A DNA stretch of 64,000 nt. Source: Lithodes maja. Taxonomy: Eukaryota; Arthropoda; Malacostraca; Decapoda; Lithodidae. Location: NCBI GenBank assembly GCA_037953745.1, contig JBAKBP010007919.1, positions 1-64,000 of the forward strand, written 5' to 3'. Made by a program: the position numbers and the translations under genes. Position 1 is the first letter of the stretch, and each line of letters opens with the position of its first letter. A model generated the notes under the pieces. It was not told the origin of the DNA. It worked only from the letters and a program-made list of their open reading frames with translations, and did not search any database. Shown here in pieces: positions 1-11,117 of the stretch.

Positions 1-2029
1 ATATGTTTAAGTTTACCCATACCATATAATCCATGATACACAGAATATGAAATGAATTACTTAGACAAGTTTTAAGCCACCACAGTACACAGCTGCCTCA
101 AAAGTAAAGTAAACCGCTTTCAAAGTCAGACAACACCCCAGCCCTGACCTTCTCCACACCTCAGAAAGCTTGCCAGCTTGAAGTCCTGCTATATCCACCA
201 ATAAGTAATTTTAGGACTACTATCAACCATTACCCAATCAAGTTAACAATCACATAGAGCATCATGTGTGGAGATAAACCTTACGTCTCCCATTCCTAAA
301 CCCCTCTTATAATAGTAAACAAAACCATCATGCAGACTCGACAACACCGAGTGCCCCCCTTCTACCCCCTCACTGACAAAGGTTATATAAACTCCAGGAG
401 GAGAGAGTTCAGGCAAGTAGAAATATTGCTTCTGTACGATCGGCAACCCACTCTGATTGAAGACTATTTTATACTCAAACTCAAGACTAGTTATTGACGA
501 ACGGCACCCCGAAGTCTGTATACTATCTGTGATATATATATAAACCTGTTTTAGGATCTTTATTAATCGTGGCCACCCATCGGTTAATATAGAGACCATA
601 AATAATACCTATATATATAAATACAAAATAAGTGTATTAAAAACTCATTGTTGGTATGACCTCTTCCACTTGGGTTTCTAATCATTTATATAGTGCAACA
701 GTAGCTACATACGTATAACTGATTAGTTCTGGCAACCCAGAATTTAATATAGTTATTCATATTAGCTTCTTCTCTAATCTAATAAAAATATTGAAAGACG
801 AAGGCAACCCTACCTTTCAATACATTTATTATTTTAGACATTACTGGCATTAACTCATAGAGATCTAGGATAGAAAGATCTTTTGTGTTAGAAGGGTCTA
901 TGCGAGATACTCTTAGGAGCACTTAGCATATATAGATCCTAGGCACAAATTGTCTGTGGCAACCCACCAGGATTTGTGACTAAAAGGTTAAACACCGCCC
1001 GAGTTCTTTGAACCTCTTAAAAAGATTAGAAACTGTCAAGAAGAGTTACTTGTCCCGACTCCTCTTGCATTCATTCGATGTTTTGTTAATCCGGCCCCTG
1101 CCTGAAACATAACATTTAAAATCCTAGTTCAAGAGTACCAGAACGGAACTTCATCACCGGTTAATATTAAAGGTCAGAATAGTCAAGTGTTCGTTCAAAA
1201 GCTACATGCCTAGAATACTTGCGTTAGTTCGATATGGTGACCAACTGTACTCCTAATAGTTACGGAACCATATTTAAGACCCAAAGCCCATTAACCCACC
1301 TGTAACTTCTTCACACGACCGGACACCCTGGACGGCCCACGGAGCAGCCAAGAAACCCTCAACGACAGTGCATCGAGATACCAAGAAGACAACTCAACAG
1401 TGCATTATTAATTATTTTCGTATCAGTGCGGAGATACCGTACTATACGATCGATTGTTTACCTGTGCCCCATAAGTTATTTGCTATCCATGACGAGCGAT
1501 CAGATTATGTTGAAAGTGTTCCCTGTTCATTGCCAATGAATTCAGTATCAGTGCCAAGATACTAAGAGATAATTGTAGCGACAGTATTTACCCTAAGCCA
1601 TGTAATAAGTCTTCCCTAATTAGACTATGGTATAGATATTGTGTGATCCCAAGTGCTTGAGGGATAGGTCGTGAAATAAATAAGTGCCCCCGCGAGTGAA
1701 ATTCTATAATATTCATAGTGTACCCGTCTCAGAAGAATAATACCCGAGTGTTGAAAGTGGTAGTGTGCGCTCCATCTAGATCCGCGATCGTGCTCGAAGA
1801 ATTGAAAGCCCAAGGTTGAGCTCTATTAATACCCACGTGTTAAAAGTGTAATAACTCATTATCTATGTTCTTAGTGAAGTATTGAATAAAGCTGCATTAT
1901 AAACCCCATTCTGATATTATATATGTCCTCTATTGATTCCGTATATGTACTTGCATGAACTCCAATATCCCAGTCTCGAAGAACTCACCTTTATCGAACG
2001 TTAATCCTGCATACAATCAGGGCATAACA
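1..2029 (+). repeat. LTR-like repeat, diverged copy A (3' part)
   Basis: This AT-rich stretch matches, with many substitutions, the sequence at about 35.7-38.48 kb and the reverse complements of 20.3-22.4 kb and 6.2-8.4 kb. Shared landmarks are the GGCAACCC-type motifs, the segment with AAAGATCTTTTGTGTTA near 879, and the end near 2029 (a CA dinucleotide after CAGGGCATAA). No coding potential is visible; the short ORFs here are not conserved between copies. It is called LTR-like because copies flank a gypsy-type internal region at 8.4-12.1 kb and end in CA next to a possible primer-binding site. This is the oldest-looking of the four copies. Confidence 0.6.
503..965 (+). other. Array of five GGCAMCCC motifs (copy A)
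   Basis: Motifs lie at 503-510 (GGCACCCC), 571-578 (GGCCACCC), 731-738, 803-810 and 958-965 (GGCAACCC). The one at 803 sits in a hairpin loop between ATTGAAAG and CTTTCAAT. Five motifs with the same order and similar spacing recur in the copy at 35984-36432. Function is unknown. Confidence 0.6.
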
Positions 2030-2365
2030 ATTTGGGTTTGGTGAACCTTTTGGGGTTCCTAGTTATATATTAGAACATATTTATATTTCGCACACTCTTA
2101 TAAGTATAAACACTTACTTGTTAAAGAGGAAATACACAAAAGCCCAATTTCGAATGATCGTGAATTACTTTACTTTGGCGTATGTTTGGGTTAATTTAAG
2201 ACTACATTTTAGATAGATAGATTTGTTTTACTCGCCAATGAAATATGATGACTTGCTTACAGATATATACTTAAGCCAGAATCGGATTGACTTCAAACCA
2301 GTTCTTCACTTCCTCAAACCAGTAGAAGAGCAGGTTTGACTTTGATTGACATTTGACACCCTTGA

Positions 2366-2492
2366 GGGTGAAATACGACACCTTTTCCAGTCTATCGGAG
2401 ATAATGGTGGTGAAGGAAAACGCGGCTTTATACCGCATTTTCCTTCACCACCACTATCTCCGACAGACTGGAAAAGGTGTCGTATTTCACCC
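2366..2492. repeat. Near-perfect palindrome, arms about 60 bp
   Basis: The left arm starts GGGTGAAATACGACACC and the right arm ends GGTGTCGTATTTCACCC. The arms pair through GTGGTGAAGGAAAA with a short CTTTATA centre near 2428. One arm only is kept at 30924-30980. Confidence 0.85.
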
Positions 2493-2980
2493 TTAACCCC
2501 TTATTGGCGGCCTAGGTGGTCTATTTGTCCGTAGCGCCAAGCGGGTTTTTTTTTAACCCTAAATAGGGTTGTTTCCGTGCTCATTTTCATGCCTAAATAA
2601 AACCCAGAGCGTAAAACAAGTATCTATCCCTGAAAGGGCGTAAACAGAGCTTTCCAATGACACCCGAACCATCCTTGTACGACCACTGGTTCTCTTGCAA
2701 CGATCGTGCAACACGAGTGCAAAAACCCTGAAATAAGGTAATTTTCTTACATAATTCCCTGTGTAGTGAGGCAGAAGAGGGGGAGGAAGTTAGAATACAG
2801 TTCAGTACACACGCGGTGGTCGTGGGGAGCGGTCATAAGGTTACTTCGCTCGTCCCACCGCTCAGCTCTCTCTCTCAGCAACATTACGTGCTGAAAATGA
2901 TGCTCGACAGATGTCGTGCACCGACACATAGTCCAAATTTATTTCACTCGACATATGTCGCGCGCCGCCAATAAGGGGTA
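2493..2980. mobile_element. TTAA MITE, family 2 (about 490 bp)
   Basis: The left end is TTAACCCCTTATTGGCGGC and the right end reads GCCGCCAATAAGGGG, giving an inverted repeat of about 15 bp. The right TTAA has decayed to TAGGG. An inverted copy lies at 31927-32414 with both TTAA sites intact. TTAA targets and no ORF point to a non-autonomous piggyBac-type element. Confidence 0.75.
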
Positions 2981-3069
2981 GGGTGTTGAGTAGCAAACCA
3001 TGTCAAATCTGCTCTTCCACAGGGTCCAAACTCAATCTGATTCAGACTTAAGCTGCGTTTTCATTTACC

Positions 3070-3675
3070 CTAAAGTCTGATAACCCACCCTCTTATCAGT
3101 GGGGTGGCACAAAATGTACAAATTTTACGAGCCTGCCTTCAAAATGAATAGGCCTATATAATATATAAAAGATTTGCTTACTATTGTTGATCATGAATGT
3201 AAATATATATTACAAAATTATCACTACAAAGTAAAACAAATAATATATAAAGGCGATATATCGTAATATAATAAATATTATGAGGTATTTCAGGAACTGC
3301 AATGATCGACAACTAGACATATCGGCAATAACTTAGAATATATACAATTGAAGATTGTTTGTGACATCATATATGAGGTGGAATTATACAAAACATTTCA
3401 CTTTGTAACATTAGAGTAATAAATAATTGCTTAGGATAACATTTCAATAATTCTGAGTATGAGTGGCGGAATATTGTAGGTGACGAACACTACCATGCAG
3501 CCGGTACAAAGGCTATCTCGAAACTCAGTCCACCTCCCAGCGATAGCAGACGAATACCGGGGTCTTGGAATATATCTCCCCCTATGGTAAAGCAGCCGCT
3601 ATGCCCAATCCACATTCGTGCCTAATCAATTCTATGTCAATGTATTCTTACTTGGCTTTAATGTATTGACTAAGC
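3070..3675 (-). repeat. Dispersed repeat F (inverted copy)
   Basis: This is the reverse complement of about 39480-40140. The part 3470-3675 also matches 32720-33018. It includes the segment around GCCGGTACAAAGGCTATCTC. It ends at about 3675, where a LINE insertion begins. No coding potential is recognised. Confidence 0.7.
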
Positions 3676-3676
3676 T

Positions 3677-4990
3677 AACCCTTCATGCTGGAAGTTTGCT
3701 CACATTCAACCTGTCCCAAAGAAGGGTGACCGCTCTCAACCCTCCAACTATCGTCCAATTGCTCTTATCTCTTGTCTTTCTAAAGTTTTTGAAACTATTC
3801 TTGCTTCCAAATTTCTTAAGCATTTCTCTTCTCATAATCTGCTCTCAGATCGCCAGTATGGCTTCCTTAAGGGTCGCTCTACTGGTGATCTTCTTTCATA
3901 TCTTACTAACTCTTGGTCATCCTCCTTTCGGGACTTCGGTGAGACTTTTTCTATTGCACTAGACATATCGAAAGCCTTCGATAGAGTCTGGCATAAATCT
4001 TTAATTTCTAAACTACCCTCCTTCGGTTTCTATCCCTCCATCTGTGCCTTTGTCTCTAATTTCCTTTCCGGCCGTTCCATAGCCGCGGTTGTGGACGGCC
4101 ATTGTTCACTTCCTCACCCTATAAACTCCGGTGTTCCTCAGGGCTCTGTCCTATCTCCTATTCTCTTTCTAATTTTTATAAATGATCTCCTTAACTGTAC
4201 CTTAATTCCCATCCATTCATACGCAGACGACTCAACCTTACACTACTCCATTAGTTTTTCAGAACGCCCCAGCCAGCAATCTCTCAACAACAAACGTAAT
4301 GAAGCCATAGAACTCTTAAATTCTGATCTAAATACAATTTCCAATTGGGGCAGAGAAAACCTTGTTAACTTTAATGCTTCCAAAACCCAATTTCTCCATC
4401 TATCTACCCGTCAGGATCTCCCAGCGGACTATCCCTTATTCTTCAACAATACAAAAATCAACCCTTCATCTTCTCTCAATATTCTTGGTGTCTCTTTTTC
4501 TTCTGCTATCATTTGGAAGGACCATATTACCAGTCTTGCTAAGGCAGCCTCCCAGAAGCTGGGTGTGCTCAACCGCCTTAGGGGGTTCTTTTCCCCTGCA
4601 CAGCTTCTTGCTCTGTACAGGGGCATAGTGCGCCCTTGTATTGAGTATTGTTCACATGTGTGGGGAGGTTCCTCTCACACCGCTCTCCTAGACAAAGTTG
4701 AAAGGAAGCCTTTCGTATCATTAACTCCCGTCCACTCACCAACTCTCTGCAATCTCTCTCTCTCCGCCGCAATGTTGCATCTCTCTCGCTATTCTATCGC
4801 TACTATAATAATCAGTGTTCCTCAGAGCTATCCCAGTGCATACCACCTCCTTTACGTAGGGCACGTGGTACCCGTCTTGCAACTCAGTCCCACCCCTACT
4901 CTGTGCAACTCTCCAACCCAAGAGTGAAACGTTACTCTCAAACTTTCTTCTACTCACAGCTGAGCTCTGGAACTCTCTCCCAGAATCAGT
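3677..4990 (+). pseudogene. LINE reverse transcriptase, 5'-truncated (Jockey/CR1-group type)
   Basis: The frame is open from about 3674 to 4927 although no ATG starts it, because the copy is 5'-truncated. It shows RT motifs in order: PVPKKGDRSQPSNYRP (about 3710-3757), the GFLKGRSTGD block, ALDISKAFDRVWH (about 3956), SGVPQGSVLSPILF (about 4124), the catalytic YADDSTLH (about 4219), then WKDHI and LNRLRGFFSPAQLLALYRG. The thumb region gives IRPC-like IEYCSHVWGG. A frameshift near 4700-4710 moves the C-terminal region into another frame, and a mosaic of stops follows. In life this enzyme would copy the element's RNA at a nicked target. A second copy of the same family lies at 55.69-56.58 kb. 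Chromosomal insertion into repeat F is visible at the 5' junction. Confidence 0.85.
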
Positions 4991-5266
4991 CTTTCCCTCT
5001 TCCTATGACTTAAATTGCTTCAAACTCCGTGTGTCCAGGCATTTTGGCTCGAACGTCCCTTGATTTTGGCCCTGTCACTCTTTCAACTATGGGGGGAGGC
5101 ACTCGCTATAGGCAGTTATGCCTTTTGCCTCCCTCAATCACATAGAAAAAAAAAATATATATATATATACCGGTATATATATATATATCGGGGAGGCACT
5201 CGATCCAGGCAGTTATGCCTTTTGTCTCCCTCATTCACATAGACAAAACAATATATATATATACCG
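4991..5266 (+). mobile_element. LINE 3' tail with duplicated end and AT microsatellite
   Basis: This continues the LINE at 3677. The segment GGGGAGGCACTCG...TTATGCC...CTCCCTCA...CACATAGA occurs twice, at about 5093-5150 and 5189-5245. The copies are separated by (TA)n, and a further (AT)n run follows. The same 3' end occurs once at 55580-55650 and once at 61255-61320. Confidence 0.7.
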
Positions 5267-5381
5267 TACTGTATATGCAAGACAGTCACAGCAACACGTG
5301 AACTTATATAATGCTGAATATGAGTCCTTATTTCGGGATTATTTTGATCTACTTGAATTTGTATTTTTTTTTGATGAGTAT

Positions 5382-6158
5382 CAATCTATCTATCTATATA
5401 GCCTGACGCCGTGATCCCCGAAGGGGTGACCACGAACGAACCGCCCCCATGCACCTCTGTCCCCAGTCAGTCGACGCCCCTCCCCCCAACCAGCACCGCC
5501 TTCGTTCATGTACTTCCTCACTCCATCCTTCCACCTCTCATTCGGTCTACCTCTCCCTCTCTGTCCCTCCACCTCGCTCTCGTACACCCTCTTAGTCATT
5601 CTCTCGCTTTCCATACGTTCCATATGGCCGAACCATCTCAAGTTGTTCCTTTTCACACTTTCCAGCACATCTACCTCCACACCACACCTCCTTCTTACTT
5701 CCTCATTAGTCTGTCTATCCCTCCATGTAACTCCGCATGCACTTCTTAAGTAATTAATTTCCACTGCTCTCACTCTTGGTCTGAGTCTCTCAACCAATGT
5801 CCATGCTTTTCTTCCGTAAGTCAGTGTCGGGATTACCACACTGTCATGCAAGGACTTCTTCACTTCCATACTGACCACCCTATTTCTTGTTACTGCTTTC
5901 AGCGTTCCTACAACCCTCTTCCCCTGTTGTACCCTCTTCCGCACTTCTTCATCCATAGTCCCATCTTTACTCAACACACTGCCCAGATACTTAAAAGAGT
6001 TGACGATCTCCATAGCCTGACCGTTCAGCTTCACCTCACACTCTGTGACTTCACCCCTTTCGAAGACCATAACCTTGCTCTTCCCCGCATTTACCTTCAA
6101 ATTCCGTTTTTCGCACACTGTTCCAAACTCATTTACCAGACCCTGCAACTCCCATTCA
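5382..6158 (-). pseudogene. RTE-type LINE, 5'-truncated, C-terminal RT region
   Basis: This is coded on the minus strand. The open frame covers the region after the YADD box: NLKVNAGKSKVMVFERGE, the FKYLGS motif, VQQGKRVVGTLKAVTRN, and a C-terminal block with LRSACGVTWRDRQTNEEVRRR, RWFGHMERM and RGRGRPNERWKDGVR. These are typical of the C-terminal part of arthropod RTE/BovB-like polymerases. The insertion is flanked by TGATGAGTAT at 5372-5381 and 6159-6168, a 10-bp target duplication. The 3' end carries (TATC)n, seen here as CTATCTATCTATATAG. The N-terminal endonuclease and RT core are missing, so the copy is dead on arrival. Confidence 0.85.
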
Positions 6159-6226
6159 TGATGAGTATGCATATAATATAATTGCTTACTTTTGAGTATA
6201 TGTATACAAAGTCTAATATAGGTTAT

Positions 6227-8431
6227 TGCTATGCCCTGATTTTATGCAGGTTTAACGATTGATTAACCCATGAAGCGCGATAGGCCTCACGGAAGGATCA
6301 CCATAGCGAAAGTGATTGGCCTCACGGAAGCAAGACCATAAAAAAAAAACTTCCAAAACCCCCCAGGGGCTCTCAAAACAAAGGAATTTGTTGCTAGGTG
6401 AGATAATTCCCCTCTAGTACTCATCCATATGTTTCTCACCCCCCTCCTTCCCCACCTTATTCCCCCCTCCCCCCCTCCTCAATTATCACCTATTTTTCCT
6501 CTTATTTTCATAATTTATTTTTCTTTCCCGCAGTAATGTAGCACAAGTGGGTTGCACAATAGATTGTTATATAACACCGAGACACCGCCCCGCTCGCCTC
6601 AGTTACCTCACAGACAGCGAGAGGGGAGGGTTGCGCCTGGCTCACTCTCGCCTGAGAATATGACCGGGTGGCTAATATATACGTTTTTCACCACCCAAAT
6701 GCTTTTCCAACTTATTTAAGCACTCTTGAAGGTTCATATATACATCATAAATATTATATGTAAAATAAAAGCATATTGAAAACAAATAATGCTCTATATC
6801 GTAAATATAACGAATTCTGTCAGAATCTAAGGCTAGAAATTCACAAATAAGTACCCTTGCCCATAGGGTATTTTCGCGTTTAATGGGTTAAGGTGAGTTC
6901 TTCGAGACTGGAATATCGGAGTTCATGCAAGTACATATGAATAAAACAATAGAGGATATGTATAATATCGAAAGCTAATTTGTAATACAGCTTTATTCAC
7001 TTACTCACTAGTTACACATGTATGAATCATAAACACTAAACATGGAAAAATCATAAGTGGCACAACTCTATTTTCATTTCTTCCAGCACGATCGCGGATC
7101 TAGATGGAGATCAGGTATATTCAATTCAACTTGTCTAAATAATATTCTTCTTGAGAGTCATACGCACTATTCTCTTCTCGAAAGTTTACAATAAAGTTAC
7201 TAAATTTCAGGTTTCATTTATATTCACGATATCTCTTGATTTAACTTCTTATTCGTGGATAATAGTGGACGATGTGATACACGTTCCTATATTTATTGGC
7301 ACAGAATATGGAAGCTTAAGCATTGATGAACTTTTTCAGTTTGAGTTAAAGTTTGTGGATTCTGAAATATTATGGCACTGACTGAGATTATTTTCAGAGT
7401 TCCTGAAGGTGTGTGAAAATCTTCTTATTTTGTATAAATTCACTAGTTTCTTAATATCAGTATTCAAGACGTATGTATTGGTGAATACGTAACTTATTAA
7501 TATTATGATATTCACTGGATACTGTAACACTTAGATTCTGTAACTCAAAGTTCAAGTTTGTCTGACTGTTTATTTTTCACTTGGCGGAAATATGACAGAG
7601 TTGACAAATGCGTAAAATCCGTCTTAATTTGGTATACTGGTTATTTATTGAGTTAGAACGTCGTGCTAAAGAGGGTTATTTATAGTACGTCTTAATAATG
7701 TTAATCTTTCTCTATAGATTAACTTCGTAGAACACTTTTATAACTTTTCACGTATATCGAGGTATTAAGAACTCTGTTAATTTCGGTCACTTTGAACTCT
7801 AACTTTTATTGTATCTCGTCACTGATACTGAATTTCGGAAATTTCTATATTATTTCTTTTCTTGGTGGAGAGATGCACTTAGTTGAGGATTTCATCTGAT
7901 GCTCCGTGGGCCGTCCAGGTTGGCCGGTCGTGTGAAGAAGTTACAGTTGGGTTAATGGGCTTGGGGTCTTAAATATGGTTCCGTAACTAGTAATGAAACA
8001 GTTGGTCACCATATCGGACTAATGCAAGTATTCTAGGCATGTAGCTTCAAACAAGTACTTGACTATCTTGACCTTTATATTAACCGTTGATTAAGTTCTG
8101 TTCAGGTACTCTTGGAATAAGGTTTTAAATATTGTGTCTCAGGTCTTGCCGGATTAACACAATATCGGACTAACGCAAGAAGAGTTTAGGTATGGCTCTT
8201 CTTGACTGTCTCTAACCGTTTTAAGAGGTTCAAGGAACTCGGGGCGGTGTAAACCTTTTAGTCACAAATCCTGGTGGGATTGCCACAGACAATTTGCGCC
8301 TAGGATTTATATATGCAGAGTGCCCGTGAGGGTGTCTCGCTAAACCCTTATAACACAAAAGATCTTTCTACCTTAGATCTCTGTGAGTAATGCTAGTATA
8401 ATTTCCTAATAGAAAAATGTTGAAAGGTAGG
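6227..8431 (-). repeat. LTR-like repeat, copy B (3' LTR of the gypsy-like element)
   Basis: This is the reverse complement of the copy ending at 38482. The sense-strand 3' end is at 6227 (TG on the plus strand). Homology stops at about 8431, exactly where the RNase H region of the gypsy-like pol begins. A TTAA MITE interrupts it at 6263-6891. Its 5' part is missing, which suggests a deletion that fused pol to an internal LTR position and removed integrase. Confidence 0.65.
6263..6891. mobile_element. TTAA MITE, family 1 (629 bp)
   Basis: The element is bounded by TTAA (6263-6266 and 6888-6891). The ends are TTAACCCATGAAGCGCGA and the reverse complement of CGCGTTTAATGGGTTAA. Related copies are at 37819-38446 (same site in the inverted duplicate), 41600-42246 and 54559-55206. 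It has no ORF. The ends resemble the right end of the piggyBac element at 24419-30897, so mobilisation in trans is plausible. Confidence 0.85.
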
Positions 8432-9290
8432 GGTGTATTGATGATTGAGGTATTGATTAGATCGGTTTGCTGCAAGGCCGCAAGATTCGTGGGGATATGG
8501 TCCGGCACGGGAAGGCGAGAGAGAGCATCAGCGTTGGTATGCAATTTGCCGGGACAATAATGGATTATAAAATCGTACTCTTCTAAAGTCTTTCTCCAAC
8601 GGACTAGCAAAGCGGAATTGATCTCGCTTCGTCTAAGCCATTGAAGAGATTGATGATCTGTGATGATGTCCAACTTCGCTCCCAAAACAAAAGAACGGAA
8701 ATGGTTCAATGCCCAGATAGTACCTAGACATTCTCGTTTAGTGGCTGCGTAATTTTGTTGTGCTGTGTTCAAAGTTGAGCTGGCATAGGCATTGGCATGT
8801 TCTTTTCCATCCTGTACTTGAGCTAATACAGCACCAATTGCATATAATGAGACATCGGTATATAGACGGAAAGGCTGCTTGTAGTCAGGAAAAGATACTG
8901 AGGGGGCCTGTACTAACTTTTCCTTTAATGTTTCAAAAGCTAGATCTCTTTCGTGTGTCCACACGAATGCAGTATCTTTGTGGGTGAGTTGGTGAAGTGG
9001 TCTGGCTATCTCTGCAAAATGGGGAACAAAACGCCTGTAATAGGTGGCTAATCCTAAAAATGAACGTACTCCTTTTACTGTAGTGGGGGTTGTTGATTTT
9101 GAATGGCAGATAATTTCTTGGGATCTGGGGATATGCCTTTGTCCGAAATTACACGGCCTAAAAACCCTACTGAGTTTCTGGCGATCTCACATTTGGAAGG
9201 CTTAAGTTTTAATCCGGCGTCCCTGATACGTTGTATGACGGAGTCGGAGAAGATGTTCGTGCCATGTCCCTAAGTAAACAATTACCGTAC
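8432..9290 (-). pseudogene. Gypsy-like pol: end of RT and RNase H
   Basis: The frame up to 8964 encodes the RNase H region of Ty3/gypsy polyproteins: RLYTDVSLYAIGAVLAQ (first catalytic Asp in YTD), the YAATKRECL block with the catalytic Glu, TDHQSLQWL (third Asp) and YCPGKLHTNADALSR. Upstream, to about 9290, the frame is broken but still shows palm and connection-region sequence. The ORF runs straight into the LTR-like repeat at 8431, so integrase is absent. This is a dead copy. Confidence 0.85.
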
Positions 9291-10440
9291 ATCGTCTTAA
9301 TAACCGAGGCATGTTTCCCAACTTAAACCTTTTAATACGGACACCATAAGGCGAGAAAACGTAGCTGGGCCATTACACAATCCAAATAGTAGCGCATTAA
9401 ATTCATAGAGATGTCCTCTACTGGTCGAAAAAGATGTTTTCTGTTGATGTTCTGCTTTAATTGGCACCTGCCAGTATCCGGCTTGTAGATCTAAGGTTTT
9501 GAACCATTTGGATCCATGAAGGGAATCTAGGGAGTCGTCTATTCTGGGTAAAGGTGTGGCATCATTAAGCCGTCGGTAATCCACGCAAAATCTTGTCGAG
9601 CCGTCTTTCTTCTTAACTAACACGATGGGTGATGACCATGGGCTGACAGAGGGCGTGGCAATTCCGGCATCTAGCATTTCCTGTACTTGTTGATTTTCTT
9701 CTTGCCGTTGCAGAGGATTTTTCCGACGTGAAGGTTGACGAAGGGGAGGTCCTGTGGTATGTATGGAATGTTCCTCTAAAGTAGTCTGACCGATTTTTGT
9801 GGGTGTCTGGGCAAATATATCGCTAAAATCATGCAATAATTGTTGCATCTGATGTTTTTGCACACTTAATAAGGTGTCAGGAATGTGTGATAATACAAGG
9901 GGGGAACTAGATTTTACATGGGTAGGGGCAATTTCATCGACAGTTTCTAAATCGCCAATAATAAGGCCTTTTGGTAGGGTTAAAACTTCCTCTGAAATGT
10001 TGGCTATCAGGATTGAATTTTGATGAGATGATATGATAGCTGGTTGAGTTATGCACCGATCTTGACCCGTCATGGTGTTAGTGGGGGTCAGAATCATGGT
10101 ATCTTGTGGCATTTGGCGAATTGATACCCATTTCTGATGTTGAGGCGGAATGGTATTTCGAGTTTGGATTATGGCGGGGCTTATGATAGTGGGAGGAGGC
10201 AATTTTGGTGTAGGTTTGACAGCGTCAGTGGAAGATAACTGAACATAGGTGGTAGGTTTGCACAATTTACTTTCATGGTGTGAAGAAATGTAATTTCTAG
10301 CTTCTAGGAGAGTGGGGCGGATGTTGTTGGCAGAAGGCAAAGTTTCTATCAGTTTTACATATTCAGGGGAAGAAGTTTTAACACAGATGTCAGATTCACC
10401 TGTTTGATTCTCTTTGCAACATTGATTTTTAATTAACTTT
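9291..10440 (-). pseudogene. Gypsy-like pol: reverse transcriptase
   Basis: The open part runs 10340-9297 on the minus strand. It has a linker ending in FAQTPTKIGQTTLEEHSIHT, then the RT domain: MLDAGIATPSVSPWSSPIVL, VKKKDGSTRFCVDYRRLN, FKTLDLQAGYWQVPI and FGLCNGPATFSRLM. The YVDD catalytic box, expected just after 9300, is lost to a frameshift. The order gag-protease-RT-RNase H and the sequence style place it in Ty3/gypsy (Metaviridae-type LTR elements). Upstream of 10340 the linker to the protease is fragmentary. Confidence 0.85.
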
Positions 10441-10509
10441 GGGCTGGAATTTGTCGTGTTGAACGACGCAGCTACCTTGAGGGAAGTTATTGGCTGATTT
10501 TCTTTTAGT

Positions 10510-11022
10510 TTATTTTACATTTATGTTTTCCTGACAGAGGAAGAACAGGGGAAACAGTTTCTTGTTGATCAATTCTGGGGATTGTGGATTTGATTGATCG
10601 CTTCTTGCGGACACTGTTTTTTTTTTGTGTGTTTTTTTTAAAGTGATCAGTCTTTGACCACAGTCTACTTGAGCTTGAAGTTTGTGAAGGAGATCCAATC
10701 CTAAGTAACCATCATAATGTTGACAGTCTGAGTGAAACACTACGAAAGGGTGGTAACCATTGACATGAGGTAAGGGTGTGGTTACATGCAGTGGTTTAGT
10801 TTTTCCTCGATTTTGGAGAGGAATGTCCCCTGCACTGATTAAATTGGTTTTGGTGGCTTGCAATTCACCAAACTTTTTACGGTGTTTACCATAAAATGAA
10901 TTGTAAATACATGAGCGAGAGGCGCCTGTATCTATTAATAACCTGACAGGGATATCTTTAATCTTTGCAAGATGATATATTGGGGGTGGTCTATCATTGG
11001 TAGAATCCCCCGCCGAAGCCAT
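10510..11022 (-). pseudogene. Gypsy-like aspartic protease
   Basis: The minus-strand frame of 170 residues holds a retropepsin-like domain. The catalytic motif is LLIDTGASRSCIYN, and a downstream DGYLGLDLL matches the conserved ILG-type segment. In the intact element this enzyme would cut the gag-pol polyprotein. The C-terminus is low-complexity and Lys-rich, with a T-rich run on the plus strand at 10618-10640. Gag lies immediately upstream (11118-11995) and RT downstream, in separate frames. Confidence 0.8.
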
Positions 11023-11117
11023 CGTAGGCGGGGGAGGTTCTAAAAATCCTGGGGGTCTATTTCTTCTTCCTCCAGGATTTCTTCTTGTTCCTCGCTAACT
11101 AGGATGTGAGCTATATC

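Larger units (their letters stand above)
2272..3050. mobile_element. Foldback (palindromic) element, interrupted by a TTAA MITE
   Basis: The ends TAAGCCAGAATCGGATTGA (2272) and the reverse complement of TCTGATTCAGACTTA (to 3050) are inverted repeats of each other. Inside is an almost perfect hairpin at 2366-2492. A TTAA-bounded MITE (2493-2980) sits in the right arm. Another copy of the same element is split by the piggyBac transposon: its left half is 24348-24418 and its right half 30924-30983. There is no coding capacity, so it would be non-autonomous. Confidence 0.65.
5320..8431. repeat. Inverted segmental duplicate of about 36.27-39.39 kb
   Basis: The block holds, in order, a truncated RTE LINE, a short flank, a TTAA MITE and an LTR-like repeat. 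The same order, with both insertions at identical positions, is found in inverse orientation at 36271-39390. Shared insertion sites mean the block was duplicated after both elements landed. Confidence 0.8.

Noticed and set aside
7336..7530. Small conserved ORF present in three LTR-like copies (also 20774 and 37180)
   Set aside because: Near-identity follows from recent copying of the repeat. There is no homology to anything recognisable, and copy A does not keep the frame.
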